Assembly: GCF_030384665.1 (NCBI RefSeq)
Contig: NC_083680.1
Location: 777,001-841,000 of the forward strand
Source: Lodderomyces elongisporus
Taxonomy: Eukaryota; Ascomycota; Pichiomycetes; Serinales; Debaryomycetaceae
Direction: 5' to 3'
Length of the DNA: 64,000 bases
A program made the translations under genes and the position numbers. Below the pieces are notes generated by a model. The model was not told the origin of the DNA. It saw nothing but the letters and a program-made list of their open reading frames with translations, and ran no database searches. Positions within the stretch are counted from its first letter, which is position 1. Every line of letters starts with the position of its first letter. Shown in pieces: positions 33,670-43,400 of the stretch.

Positions 33670-34265
33670 TGTTTGTATTGTGAATCTTTGGCTTAGCAAC
33701 TTTCTCTATTTTCTTTCCTTTTTTGTCGGCCTTTTATTCCTTTCTTTCTTTTAATCTTGAATATTTATTTGCATATAATGGACCATAGATTAAATAGCCT
33801 TTGAATAGCTAAAAATTGATTAGACTGGTTGTGATTGAGCAAAAAAAAGTCAGGATATTCCATGGGCAAAGAGATGTGCGATGAAATGCCGAGCAAGAGT
33901 AACATCGAGAAAATCATAGTGTTTGTGTTTTTTTTTTTTCCTAGCTTCCATTACCACTCTTCTCACAATTTGAAAATAGAAAACAAAAGACACGCAGAGA
34001 GTGCGTTTTTCACGAAGAGAATAGAGACAGGAAAGTCTTCACATAGACAGAGCAATGTAATCATCAAAGTCTTGAATCTGATCAAACACAAATTCACTTT
34101 CGATTCATTATCATTGATTACAACCACGTTCATTTATTTTCATTACTTTATTTTATTTTATTTTAACTTTTCTTATTTTTTTTTGCTTTCTTCTTTTTTT
34201 TTTTTCTACTTTCTTTCATTACTTTTTTTTTTCCCCCCTTTTTCAATTTGCAAGTACATACTTAA
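33670..34265. promoter_or_regulatory. shared promoter region of NUP1-like gene and NAM2
   Basis: About 600 bp lie between divergent starts. The region contains T-tracts (33930-33940, 34192-34205, 34225-34232) close to NAM2, typical of nucleosome-poor yeast promoters. No specific factor site is assigned. Confidence 0.5.
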
Positions 34266-37058
34266 ATGATTCGACGTCATGTCAAGGTGCTGAGTGTGGG
34301 AATACAAAATGTTACTCAGGTCGTAAAGCGCATGGCATCTTCAGATGTCCCTCGTTTTGAATTTAAAGACCTTGATGATAAATGGAGAAAACAATGGTTG
34401 TTAGATAAGGAGGTCAAGTCATTTCAAGGGTCTCATAGGAGTGATCACCTTAAGGAAAAGAAAGATTTTTACTCCTTGGTGATGTTTCCATATCCGTCGG
34501 GGAAACTTCATTTGGGCCATCTTCGTGTTTACACCATTAGTGATGTGATAGCGAGGTACAAGAAGATGCAAGGATTCAATGTGATCAACCCCATGGGCTG
34601 GGATGCTTTTGGATTACCTGCCGAGAATGCCGCTGTAGAGAGAGGTATAGATCCAGCAATATGGACTGAGCAAAATATAGCCACGATGAAAGAGCAAATG
34701 CAATGCTTTTTGGCCGACTTTGATTGGGACCGCGAGATAAGCACTTGCTCTCCAGAATACTACAAATGGACGCAAAAGATTTTTCTTATGTTGTTTGAAA
34801 AGGGGTTGGCATACCAGAAAGAAGCAGAAATAAATTGGGACCCGATTGACAAAACGGTATTAGCAAATGAGCAGGTTGACTCGGAAGGGAGGTCGTGGAG
34901 AAGTGGAGCACTTGTTGAAAAAAAGTTCCTCAAACAATGGTTTATTGGTATCACAAAATATGCAGATAGACTTGTTGATGATTTAAAGGACTTGGAGGGC
35001 TGGCCACAACATGTCAAAACCATGCAGAAAAATTGGATAGGTCGTTCCAAAGGACTCCAAATAGATTTTCCCATTAGTGAAGGCAACCCTTTGAGTGTAT
35101 ATACAACAAGACCAGAAACCGTATTTTGTGCGCAATTTATTGCCATAAGTTTGAACCACCCTCTAGTATTGGCTAGGAGTAGAACGGATGGCAACTTAGC
35201 TAGATTTTTGAAAGAATGCAAAAATGCTGAGCTAGATTCCAAAATCGGATATAAACTTCCCGACTTGAAAGCATCTATTCCGATCAATACAGACAATTCA
35301 AAACGTACTAAATTTGATATTCCGATATACGTTGCGCCTTATGTTCTTAACGAGTATGGTTCGGGCGCAGTAATGGGGTGTCCTGGACATGATAGGAGAG
35401 ATTTTGAATTTTGGAGTCTTCATGAACCAAGCAAACAAATAACCCAAGTGATGGGTCCGGAAACAGGGGAAACGGAAATACCGTATGAACCAAAAGTTGG
35501 AATCATGCAAGATAGAACCACTCTTGTGAAAAGTGGGTTAGACAGTTTGGGCTCCTACACCGGCATAAGTGCCGATAAGGCAAGGTCACGAGTATCTCAA
35601 GCAGTGGCTTCATTAGGTGTTGGAAAGGAGTCCACAAACTACAGATTGAAAGATTGGTTGATCAGTAGGCAAAGATATTGGGGTGCACCTATCCCCATCA
35701 TACACTGTGAATCTTGTGGACCAGTTGTTGTTCCTGATTCTCAATTACCTGTTTTATTGCCAAAAGTTGAACAACACCATTTTGAGAAAGGAAACCCGTT
35801 GGAGAATGTTGAATCATTTGTTTCGTGTACCTGCCCTTCGTGTGGAAGCAAAAAGGCAAGGCGCGAAACGGATACTATGGATACTTTTATGGATTCGTCA
35901 TGGTACTTTCTACGCTACTTAGACCCACACAATAGTAAGGAACTTATAAGCAGAGAGGCTGGTCAGAGCATGCCGGTGGACTTGTATATTGGAGGTGTTG
36001 AGCATGCTATTCTTCACTTGCTATACTCCAGATTTATTGCTAAATTTTTGAACGATGAAGGAGTTTGGAAAGGAAAGTTTACAAAAGACGAGCCAATAGT
36101 GAGATTAATCACACAGGGAATGGTTCATGGCAAAACTTACATTGACCCGCAGAGCGAGAGATTTTTAAAGCCGGAGGAGCTTGACTTTGGCAACCCTAAA
36201 GCCCCAGTTATCAAGCAGACAGGAAAACATCCAAAAGTTACGTTTGAAAAAATGTCAAAGTCAAAACATAACGGCGCTGACCCACAGGAGTGTATACAAA
36301 AATACGGTGCAGATGCAACTAGAGCCCAAATCCTATTCCTGGCACCAGTCTCGGATACATTGCAATGGGACGAAAAACAAATTCTGGGTGTAGACAGATG
36401 GCTTCGCAAAGTGTTCAAACTTGCAGATAGTTTTCCCTTGTTGGCTGATGAAATGAGACAGACTTCCAATAGTGATGCTATTGCTAAAGTTGAGTTGCAG
36501 TTTACCGGTTCAAAAGAAAGTTTGGAACTAGGTGATCGCGAAGTTACTGTTTATAACGAAGTACAGAATTTGGTGAAATCGATTAATCTGTCTTTAAACG
36601 ACGTTTACTCGCTTAATACTGTGGTTTCAGATTTAATGAAAATCACTAACGCCATCACTAAGGTGTTGGGTCCAAACGGCTGTAATGTCAACCCGGTGTT
36701 GGTAGACGAACTCTATCGAACCCTCTTGATTTGTATGGCTCCAGTTACACCGGTGACAGCTGAAGAGTGTTGGTTTAGAATAAACAACAGTGGAAAAGGA
36801 AATTGCACAAGAGGCACCGTTTTTGATGAGGAATTCCCTACTGGTAAAGTATTGAAAACACGACGCGGCAAATTTAATGTTATTATAAATGGTAGGCCAA
36901 GAGGCAGCATTGTTACTGATCAGAATTTGCTTGAGCAGAGCGAAGAACAACTTCTTAAAACATTGCGTTTAAATAGAGATTTTTCGAAACACCTAGGAGG
37001 CGACATAAGAAAAATCATCACAAAAAAGGGACTTGTAAGTATAGTAACACTGGCCTAA
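34266..37058 (+). CDS. NAM2: mitochondrial leucyl-tRNA synthetase
   Basis: This class I synthetase charges mitochondrial tRNA-Leu. The yeast homologue Nam2 also helps group I intron splicing. The protein has 930 residues. A basic presequence (MIRRHVKVLSV..., about 1-25) is followed by FPYPSGKLHLGHLRVY (HIGH motif as HLGH at 82-85), NPMGWDAFGLPAENAA, the CP1 editing domain with TTRPETVF and YGSGAVMGCPGHDRRD, RLKDWLISRQRYWGAPIP, the TMDTFMDSSWYF motif, and KMSKSKHNG (KMSKS at 662-666), then the anticodon-binding domain. Length is close to yeast Nam2 (894). It is divergent from the nucleoporin gene. Confidence 0.96.
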   Translation: MIRRHVKVLSVGIQNVTQVVKRMASSDVPRFEFKDLDDKWRKQWLLDKEVKSFQGSHRSDHLKEKKDFYSLVMFPYPSGKLHLGHLRVYTISDVIARYKKMQGFNVINPMGWDAFGLPAENAAVERGIDPAIWTEQNIATMKEQMQCFLADFDWDREISTCSPEYYKWTQKIFLMLFEKGLAYQKEAEINWDPIDKTVLANEQVDSEGRSWRSGALVEKKFLKQWFIGITKYADRLVDDLKDLEGWPQHVKTMQKNWIGRSKGLQIDFPISEGNPLSVYTTRPETVFCAQFIAISLNHPLVLARSRTDGNLARFLKECKNAELDSKIGYKLPDLKASIPINTDNSKRTKFDIPIYVAPYVLNEYGSGAVMGCPGHDRRDFEFWSLHEPSKQITQVMGPETGETEIPYEPKVGIMQDRTTLVKSGLDSLGSYTGISADKARSRVSQAVASLGVGKESTNYRLKDWLISRQRYWGAPIPIIHCESCGPVVVPDSQLPVLLPKVEQHHFEKGNPLENVESFVSCTCPSCGSKKARRETDTMDTFMDSSWYFLRYLDPHNSKELISREAGQSMPVDLYIGGVEHAILHLLYSRFIAKFLNDEGVWKGKFTKDEPIVRLITQGMVHGKTYIDPQSERFLKPEELDFGNPKAPVIKQTGKHPKVTFEKMSKSKHNGADPQECIQKYGADATRAQILFLAPVSDTLQWDEKQILGVDRWLRKVFKLADSFPLLADEMRQTSNSDAIAKVELQFTGSKESLELGDREVTVYNEVQNLVKSINLSLNDVYSLNTVVSDLMKITNAITKVLGPNGCNVNPVLVDELYRTLLICMAPVTPVTAEECWFRINNSGKGNCTRGTVFDEEFPTGKVLKTRRGKFNVIINGRPRGSIVTDQNLLEQSEEQLLKTLRLNRDFSKHLGGDIRKIITKKGLVSIVTLA

Positions 37059-37487
37059 TATTTGAATGAAAGAGGCTGTCTCGTTGATCAAACATGGTGC
37101 GGCATAATATCGGCTCTTGTACATAAAATCTCACGAAAATTAAAAATTAAAAAATTAAAAAATTAAGAACTTAAAATAAGATAAAATAAAATAAAATAAA
37201 ATAAAATAAAATAAAATTTCTTCTCGCCTCAAAAAAATTAGTTTACATATATATATGAATGTATGTATATTTCTTGTTCTATAATCTATTCGAGCTAATT
37301 ACATTTTGTCTATTTACAATATAACTTTTTCTCATTATGCTTGGTACTCTTATTACATGACAAATATGATTGCGGTAATAAAACATCATTTGTAATATGC
37401 AATTGGGGATCTGAGATTTAAAATCTGACATCTGGCAGGATCCATCAAAAACAAAAAAAAAAAGTTTATTAATTTGCAAAATCGAAA
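37059..37487. other. convergent 3' region with (AAAAT)n
   Basis: This is the shared downstream region of NAM2 and CCM1. AAAAT units at about 37185-37216 are the only notable structure. No gene is supported. Confidence 0.7.
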
Positions 37488-39839
37488 CTAAAGACTATGC
37501 TGTCTCAATTTCACACGCTTTATGATACTTTTGGCTGTCTCGACCGTTTTAGTATCATGAAGACTAGCTGCTGTGTTGATCAATTTTCCAACTTCCTTCC
37601 ACGACCAATTAAATGTGTCTTCAGACAGCAATATAACTGCTAAAGCATCGTTAAACAATCCAACGTCAGTGTAATAATGGACTGTAGAACAGGCAAACTC
37701 AAAATCCAATGCAATTTGCTTCCTTTTAGGTAATAGCTTATAAGACTTTGACTTCCTATAAAGACCCCTCTCTGCAATAATATTGTCGGCAAGCTCGCCG
37801 TCTCTGAATTTGGCAGCAGCTCTCATTGCTATTTTGTACACGATGCTTTCACGAGGAAGTTTATGCAAATTATTTGTTTGCTGGGGCAAAGATGAGTTTA
37901 AGTTAGCTATTTGAATATCAAATGTAGAAGTTGTTGCATGATTGGCTTGTTTGTCTTGTTTTGTCTCGTTTTCTTCACTTTCTGTATCTTGGTCAACGTG
38001 GACGACTTTACCAGTTTGATCAACTTGCTGACGATTCAGGGGTAACGACACTTCTGCATAAGTGCAATCCTCGAATACGTTTTTGAAATCGTTCAATTTT
38101 CCATGATTCAACACCGCAGTCAAGTAGCAAGAAAGAAGTTGAGGAGTTAGGAAACTAGGCTTGTTGATTGAAAAAAATGACCATACTGCTAAAGCTTCTG
38201 CCAATATGAGTTCCTCCGAGTGAAGATTGTTTAATGGCAACATCGGAAACTCAAACACACTTTTTGTATAATCAACATCATTGATAATGTGATCGCGGAA
38301 CAATCTACCTCTTTCGCTATTAGTTATGGAGTAGAACCCAGTGTTGTTCTTCTTCTCAGAATACCTAGAATAAGACATCATTAAGTAAAATGCTGCCCTA
38401 GGTGTTACTGAGCCGCTTTGCAACAATTTAAAAAAAAGTGCTCTTGTCAAGTTGGCATCTCCTTCTCGAGCTGAAATATACAACATTGTCTCATATGTGT
38501 CTAAACTTGGCGACCAAGAAAAGTCATAAATCTTAAAGATAAACTCCCAAGCTTTCGGTACCAATGCGTTATTTTTAATACATCCCTTTGCAAGCATCGC
38601 TAAAACAGTTTGGTTCACTTGAGTATTCTGTTCCAACATGTCCTGATAAAAGTTTAGTGCCAATTCAATTTTCCCATTCATTGTGCATGCAGCAATGATG
38701 TCCTTGTAGTTCTGAGATGTGGGTGCGGTCTTTTTGGACAAAAACTTCATCGCTTCAAATGTTTGTAATGCTTTATCAACGTTTTTTTCATAATATGTGT
38801 AGCCTATCAATATAGAGGTAAAAATAGACCTCCCAATCTCCAAGCCTCGAAGTTTCATTGTCTGTATCAAGCTATCAACTTTCTCCAATTTCTGATTCTT
38901 GACATATGCTAATGCCATTGTTTCAAAATGTTCTGTTTTTAAGCGATTACTAGCCTGTAATTTCTCAAACTCCTCTTCCATTTCCTGAATCGTAGTATCA
39001 GAAAGTCTGTCACCCAATGCCATAGACTTGAATAGTTTGGTCTCAACTTTGGATGATAAATTCACTTGCGCGTCTTTGCACATGTGTAACAAGCTAGGTC
39101 TCATTTTATTGAGACTTTGCAAAGGTATCAAACTAATGAAGCGATTGACTGTTTCGGAGCTAAATCCTTGGAACCCACCACTTAGGCTTAATTGGTCAGT
39201 GATTGTGGGCCAGTTTATTCCAGTGCCGTTTGAACTCAGAAACTCCATTACAAGCCCCAACTTGTTTGAGATTTCTTTGGGGATCTGGTTTCTTAGTTTG
39301 AGTTCCTTTCCTGTGCTTTCAGTCTTGGTGTTGGATGCTTCGTTTCCCCCTGAAATCAGTCGATATATTTCTTCAGGCTCCATAGCTTCCCCTTTTTCTT
39401 CCAACTCTTTGTATTGAACATATGTGGAAATCTCCTGCGTTAAAGATCTAAGATCGTGCACAAAAACTTTTTTCTGCGGTTGGGTAGACTGTCGTTTCGA
39501 CTCTAGTTCCTTTCTTTTCAGTGTGAGTTTACTTTTTTCTGAATACGAAGCGTTTGATCTGCCAAGACCATACTGATGATTGAAATTGTGATTATGATTG
39601 TGCTTGACTTTATTCTTATTTTTGTTTTTATTCTTATTCTTATTTTTGTTTTTGTTTTCGTTTTTGTTGCCATGGTCATCGCTGTGTATCGGCAACTTTG
39701 GGTCCCGCCGTAAAGGTGTAGTTTTATCTAATGAGCTTGGTGTGAATATATAACGACAACCACAGTACAGAGACCGCAAAATGCCATTAGCACTAAAATG
39801 CCCTTTGCCAAAAAGCTGTTGTGATATTCGGAAAGACAT
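37488..39839 (-). CDS. CCM1: mitochondrial PPR protein, 15S rRNA processing factor Ccm1
   Basis: The protein has 783 residues. A basic, Ser/Phe-rich N-terminus suggests mitochondrial import. A low-complexity Asn-Lys/His-Asn linker (about 58-92) follows. Pentatricopeptide repeats lie at about 310-510, for example FETMALAYVKNQKLEKVDSLIQ, FTSILIGYTYYEKNVDKALQTFEAMK, YKDIIAACTMNGKIELALNFYQDM and YETMLYISAREGDANLTRALF. Yeast Ccm1 (864 residues) is a PPR protein that stabilises or processes mitochondrial 15S rRNA and aids intron removal. The layout and overall order fit, but PPR proteins look alike, so orthology is inferred. It is divergent from CMR2. Confidence 0.72.
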   Translation of the reverse strand: MSFRISQQLFGKGHFSANGILRSLYCGCRYIFTPSSLDKTTPLRRDPKLPIHSDDHGNKNENKNKNKNKNKNKNKNKVKHNHNHNFNHQYGLGRSNASYSEKSKLTLKRKELESKRQSTQPQKKVFVHDLRSLTQEISTYVQYKELEEKGEAMEPEEIYRLISGGNEASNTKTESTGKELKLRNQIPKEISNKLGLVMEFLSSNGTGINWPTITDQLSLSGGFQGFSSETVNRFISLIPLQSLNKMRPSLLHMCKDAQVNLSSKVETKLFKSMALGDRLSDTTIQEMEEEFEKLQASNRLKTEHFETMALAYVKNQKLEKVDSLIQTMKLRGLEIGRSIFTSILIGYTYYEKNVDKALQTFEAMKFLSKKTAPTSQNYKDIIAACTMNGKIELALNFYQDMLEQNTQVNQTVLAMLAKGCIKNNALVPKAWEFIFKIYDFSWSPSLDTYETMLYISAREGDANLTRALFFKLLQSGSVTPRAAFYLMMSYSRYSEKKNNTGFYSITNSERGRLFRDHIINDVDYTKSVFEFPMLPLNNLHSEELILAEALAVWSFFSINKPSFLTPQLLSCYLTAVLNHGKLNDFKNVFEDCTYAEVSLPLNRQQVDQTGKVVHVDQDTESEENETKQDKQANHATTSTFDIQIANLNSSLPQQTNNLHKLPRESIVYKIAMRAAAKFRDGELADNIIAERGLYRKSKSYKLLPKRKQIALDFEFACSTVHYYTDVGLFNDALAVILLSEDTFNWSWKEVGKLINTAASLHDTKTVETAKSIIKRVKLRQHSL

Positions 39840-40494
39840 GGTGGTGACCAGAATAATAATGTTTTTTAAACAAAAAAGAAAAAGAAATGAAAAAGAAAAT
39901 GAAAGAAATTAAAATAAAGGTTCTGTAATGATGTGTTAAACTCGATATTGTAGATGTGTACTGCGGGATGCAAATTGTTGCAGATGTGAGTGTATCTCTT
40001 TCTTGATGAGATGAAAATTATCGCTACCTCCTGACCGAAACTCTTCTATATATTTCTTTTCTCCTCTTGCGTGTGCATTCTACTTAATTACACTTCGTAC
40101 TGTTTCAGCTTCAACAATTCCTTTCTATACGAAAGAACACAAAACAGGTGCCAGGTGCCAAATCAAATAAGGTGCAAGTTAATGGAACTAGTCCTTTTGA
40201 GATTAAAAATAAAAAAAAAAAAAGAACAACAACAACAACAACATCATCAACAACAACAACAAATACCAATATATGTATAGGAAACTTTGATCAGGCCAGC
40301 TACAGACTCTACTGACAAGCAAACATTTTGTTCATCATCCACAAAGGGCAAACTAACAAAGGCTCTGCAGTTTACTTTCCTTTCCCCTCCCCCAGCCCTT
40401 TTTTCTTTTATTCTTTTATTTTTTTTTTACTTTATTTCCTTCTTTTTCATTTATCCCAAACATACAAACAAACATTTATATTCAAGATACAGTA
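39840..40494. promoter_or_regulatory. shared promoter region of CCM1 and CMR2
   Basis: About 650 bp lie between divergent starts. An A-tract and CAA repeats occur at about 40208-40262, and a T-tract at about 40420-40428 near the CMR2 start. Nothing else stands out. Confidence 0.5.
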
Positions 40495-43400
40495 ATGGAC
40501 ATGTCTCAAGTAAATCGGGGACTGACATACCAGACCCGATTACAATCTATGTCAGAAGTTACCCTTCATGCAGATCATCATCCGAATCCTACTCATAGTC
40601 ATGGCCATGGCCATACTCATAATCATCATCACAATAATGCAGTGGCAAATGATGCTGACCCCATCACGCTAAACACAGCGGGTTTGTCACAAGGTGTTGC
40701 ACCAAACGCAATATCAGGAACCGCCTCTGACATACCACCGGATTTGGCAATTCTTTTGCAAAAACTAGACGAGGATTTTTTGGTTAACAAATCGATTGAT
40801 CAGTGGAACTATATAAATAGAAGAGAAGCGATATTACAATCGATTGAAAAGCTTCACAAAGAACAGAATAGAGATATACTTCCATTAGACCCAAGTAAAT
40901 TAGAATTGCCTTTAAAACCGCGTAAGCCTTCAAATATCACATTCGACAATATGGGTGCAGAATATTTGGTAGATATTCTTAAGCTAAGGGCACAAATTTA
41001 CAAAAGCGAAATGGCTTTCGTTGTTTTAGACTCCAAAGGTAAAGAAGTGAATTCAATTTCTTGGGAGAAGATTTATCTTCGAGCAGCCAAAATTGCTTAC
41101 GAAATACATCACAAAGTTTCATTAAAGAGGACTGACACAGTTGTTTTGTTATACAAGGATGGTGAAGTCACTGAGTTTGTAACTGCACTATTTGGTTGCT
41201 TTATTGCTGGTGTCACAGCGATTCCAATACATCAAGACATTTCCTTGAATGAAGTGATTGGTATACTCAACTTGACAAATTCTAAACTTTTGCTATACTC
41301 CGAAACTGTTGCCAAAGAGCTCGAAAGACTAAACTCCCAAAACCAGCGAATCAAGTGGCCTCCGAAGCTTCTCAAATGGAGGACTACGGATCTTGGCTCG
41401 GCTAAAAAGTCAGAATTATCATTTTGGTCAACAAGAAAACCACTGAAGGAGGATAAAAAGTCGAGCATGAACCTTGCTTATATTGAGTTTTCGAGGTCTC
41501 CAGTTGGTGAACTACGGGGCATTGCTTTAAGCCATAGGACAATTGCTCATCAAATGACTTGCTTAGAAGCGGCACTTCTGAGTCTGCCAAATTCTGAGAG
41601 TGGATTAAGCAGAAGCTTCAAAGAATTCAGAGGCCTTAAAAAGGTTTTTCTTGCTACATTGGATGTGCGTTTCTCAATAGGACTCATTTTAGGAGTATTG
41701 TTCACTATTTATACTGGTAATGTGCTCTATTGGGCCCCACAGAAAGTTATGGAGACACCTGGTCTTTACGCAAACATCATCACACGATGTCGCGCGTCGT
41801 TGCTCCTTGCTGATTACTTGGGGTTGAAAAGAGTCACATACAATTATCAGCAATCGCCAAGTGCCACAAGGTACTTTTCCAAAACGCAAAAAGTTGATTT
41901 CTCTTCGGTGAAGTGGGTATTGGTTAACGCTCTAACGATTGATGGGGAGTTTATGGAGATTTTGTCGCAAAGGTATCTTCGACCACTTGGATGTCAACAC
42001 CCAGAAAATGCAATTATTCCCATGCTTACACTAAGTGAATATGGAGGAATGGTGATATCACTCCGAGATTGGATAGGACCCAAAGACTGTTTTGGCTCGC
42101 AGGTTTCAGAAGAAGAAGCAAATGAACTTTCTGCGGTGCTCATTGATAAAGACGCATTAAGTAGGAACATTGTGAAGATAGTTGAGACGAACCCTTATGC
42201 CTCAGATGACATTTCCAACGATGTGCTACGAGTTGATGCGTTTGGTTACCCACTTCCAGATGCAACTCTTGCCGTAGTTAATCCAGAGCTGTCAACACTT
42301 GTGCAAAGAGGTGAGTTGGGAGAAATATGGATCGATAGCCCATGTCTCTCGGGTGGATTTTATGGACTACGCAAAGAATCCAAACTGATTTTTCACGCCA
42401 AATGTCTTGGTCCTGATGGGTTATTGGAGATGGATTTCTTAAGAACTGGCTTACTTGGATTCATATATTTGGGTAAAGTCTACATTTTGGGTCTATACGA
42501 AGATCGCATTAGGCAGAGAATGAGTTGGGATGAACTAGAGATGGCCAAATCTCGAGGGCTCGATTTAATTGAAGGTAGCGGTTCAAGATATCATTACTCT
42601 TCGCACTTGCTAGCAACTTTGGCTACCGAAGTCAAACAAATTTACGATTGTACAATATTTGACATTTTTATTGGGAACGAGTATCTTCCGGTGGCTATTG
42701 TGGAAGCTGAAATTATACGGAATGTCCAAGTGGAGCAGAAAGAAGCTGAAAACGGTACTGGTGAAGGTGGCACCAAGTCAAAAAACGCTGAAACCGAACT
42801 CTCTAGTGGAGCGCCTCTTAACGAACCCGTATTGAATGCAATTGCTCAAAAATGTTTTGACACTCTATACAAAAGGCACTTTTTGAGGCTATATTGTGTT
42901 TTGGTTGTTGATTGCGATACCTTGCCCAAAATCATGAGAAGTGGTGGCCGAGAGATTGCCAATATGCTTTGTAAAAAGAAATTTTTGGAGGGGTCATTGC
43001 GAGCTGAATTTGTTAAATTTTTCATTAGAAAGTCGGTGAGTATGATACCGCATGGAGAAGACGTTATTGGTGGTATTTGGTCTCCGTATGTTTCAGAGCT
43101 TAGAAACCAAGCTTTATTAAAATTCTCTGATCAATATTCCACTATTGATCATAGATCCAAGACCGTTGATGATACGACAGGAGCAGTATTGAGTGATTTT
43201 AAAACGATTCAAGATATCTTAAAGTATCGTGTCACCAAACTCGGAGACGCCACTGCGTTTCATAGCGTTGATGTCAGCGGAAAGTCCAAGCCGTTAAATT
43301 GGAAGAAATTCGAACACAAGGTCCATGCCGTTTGTCAGTACTTGATTGAAAAAACAGCTTTGAAAACAGGACAGTACGTTATATTAATGTTTTCTTTATC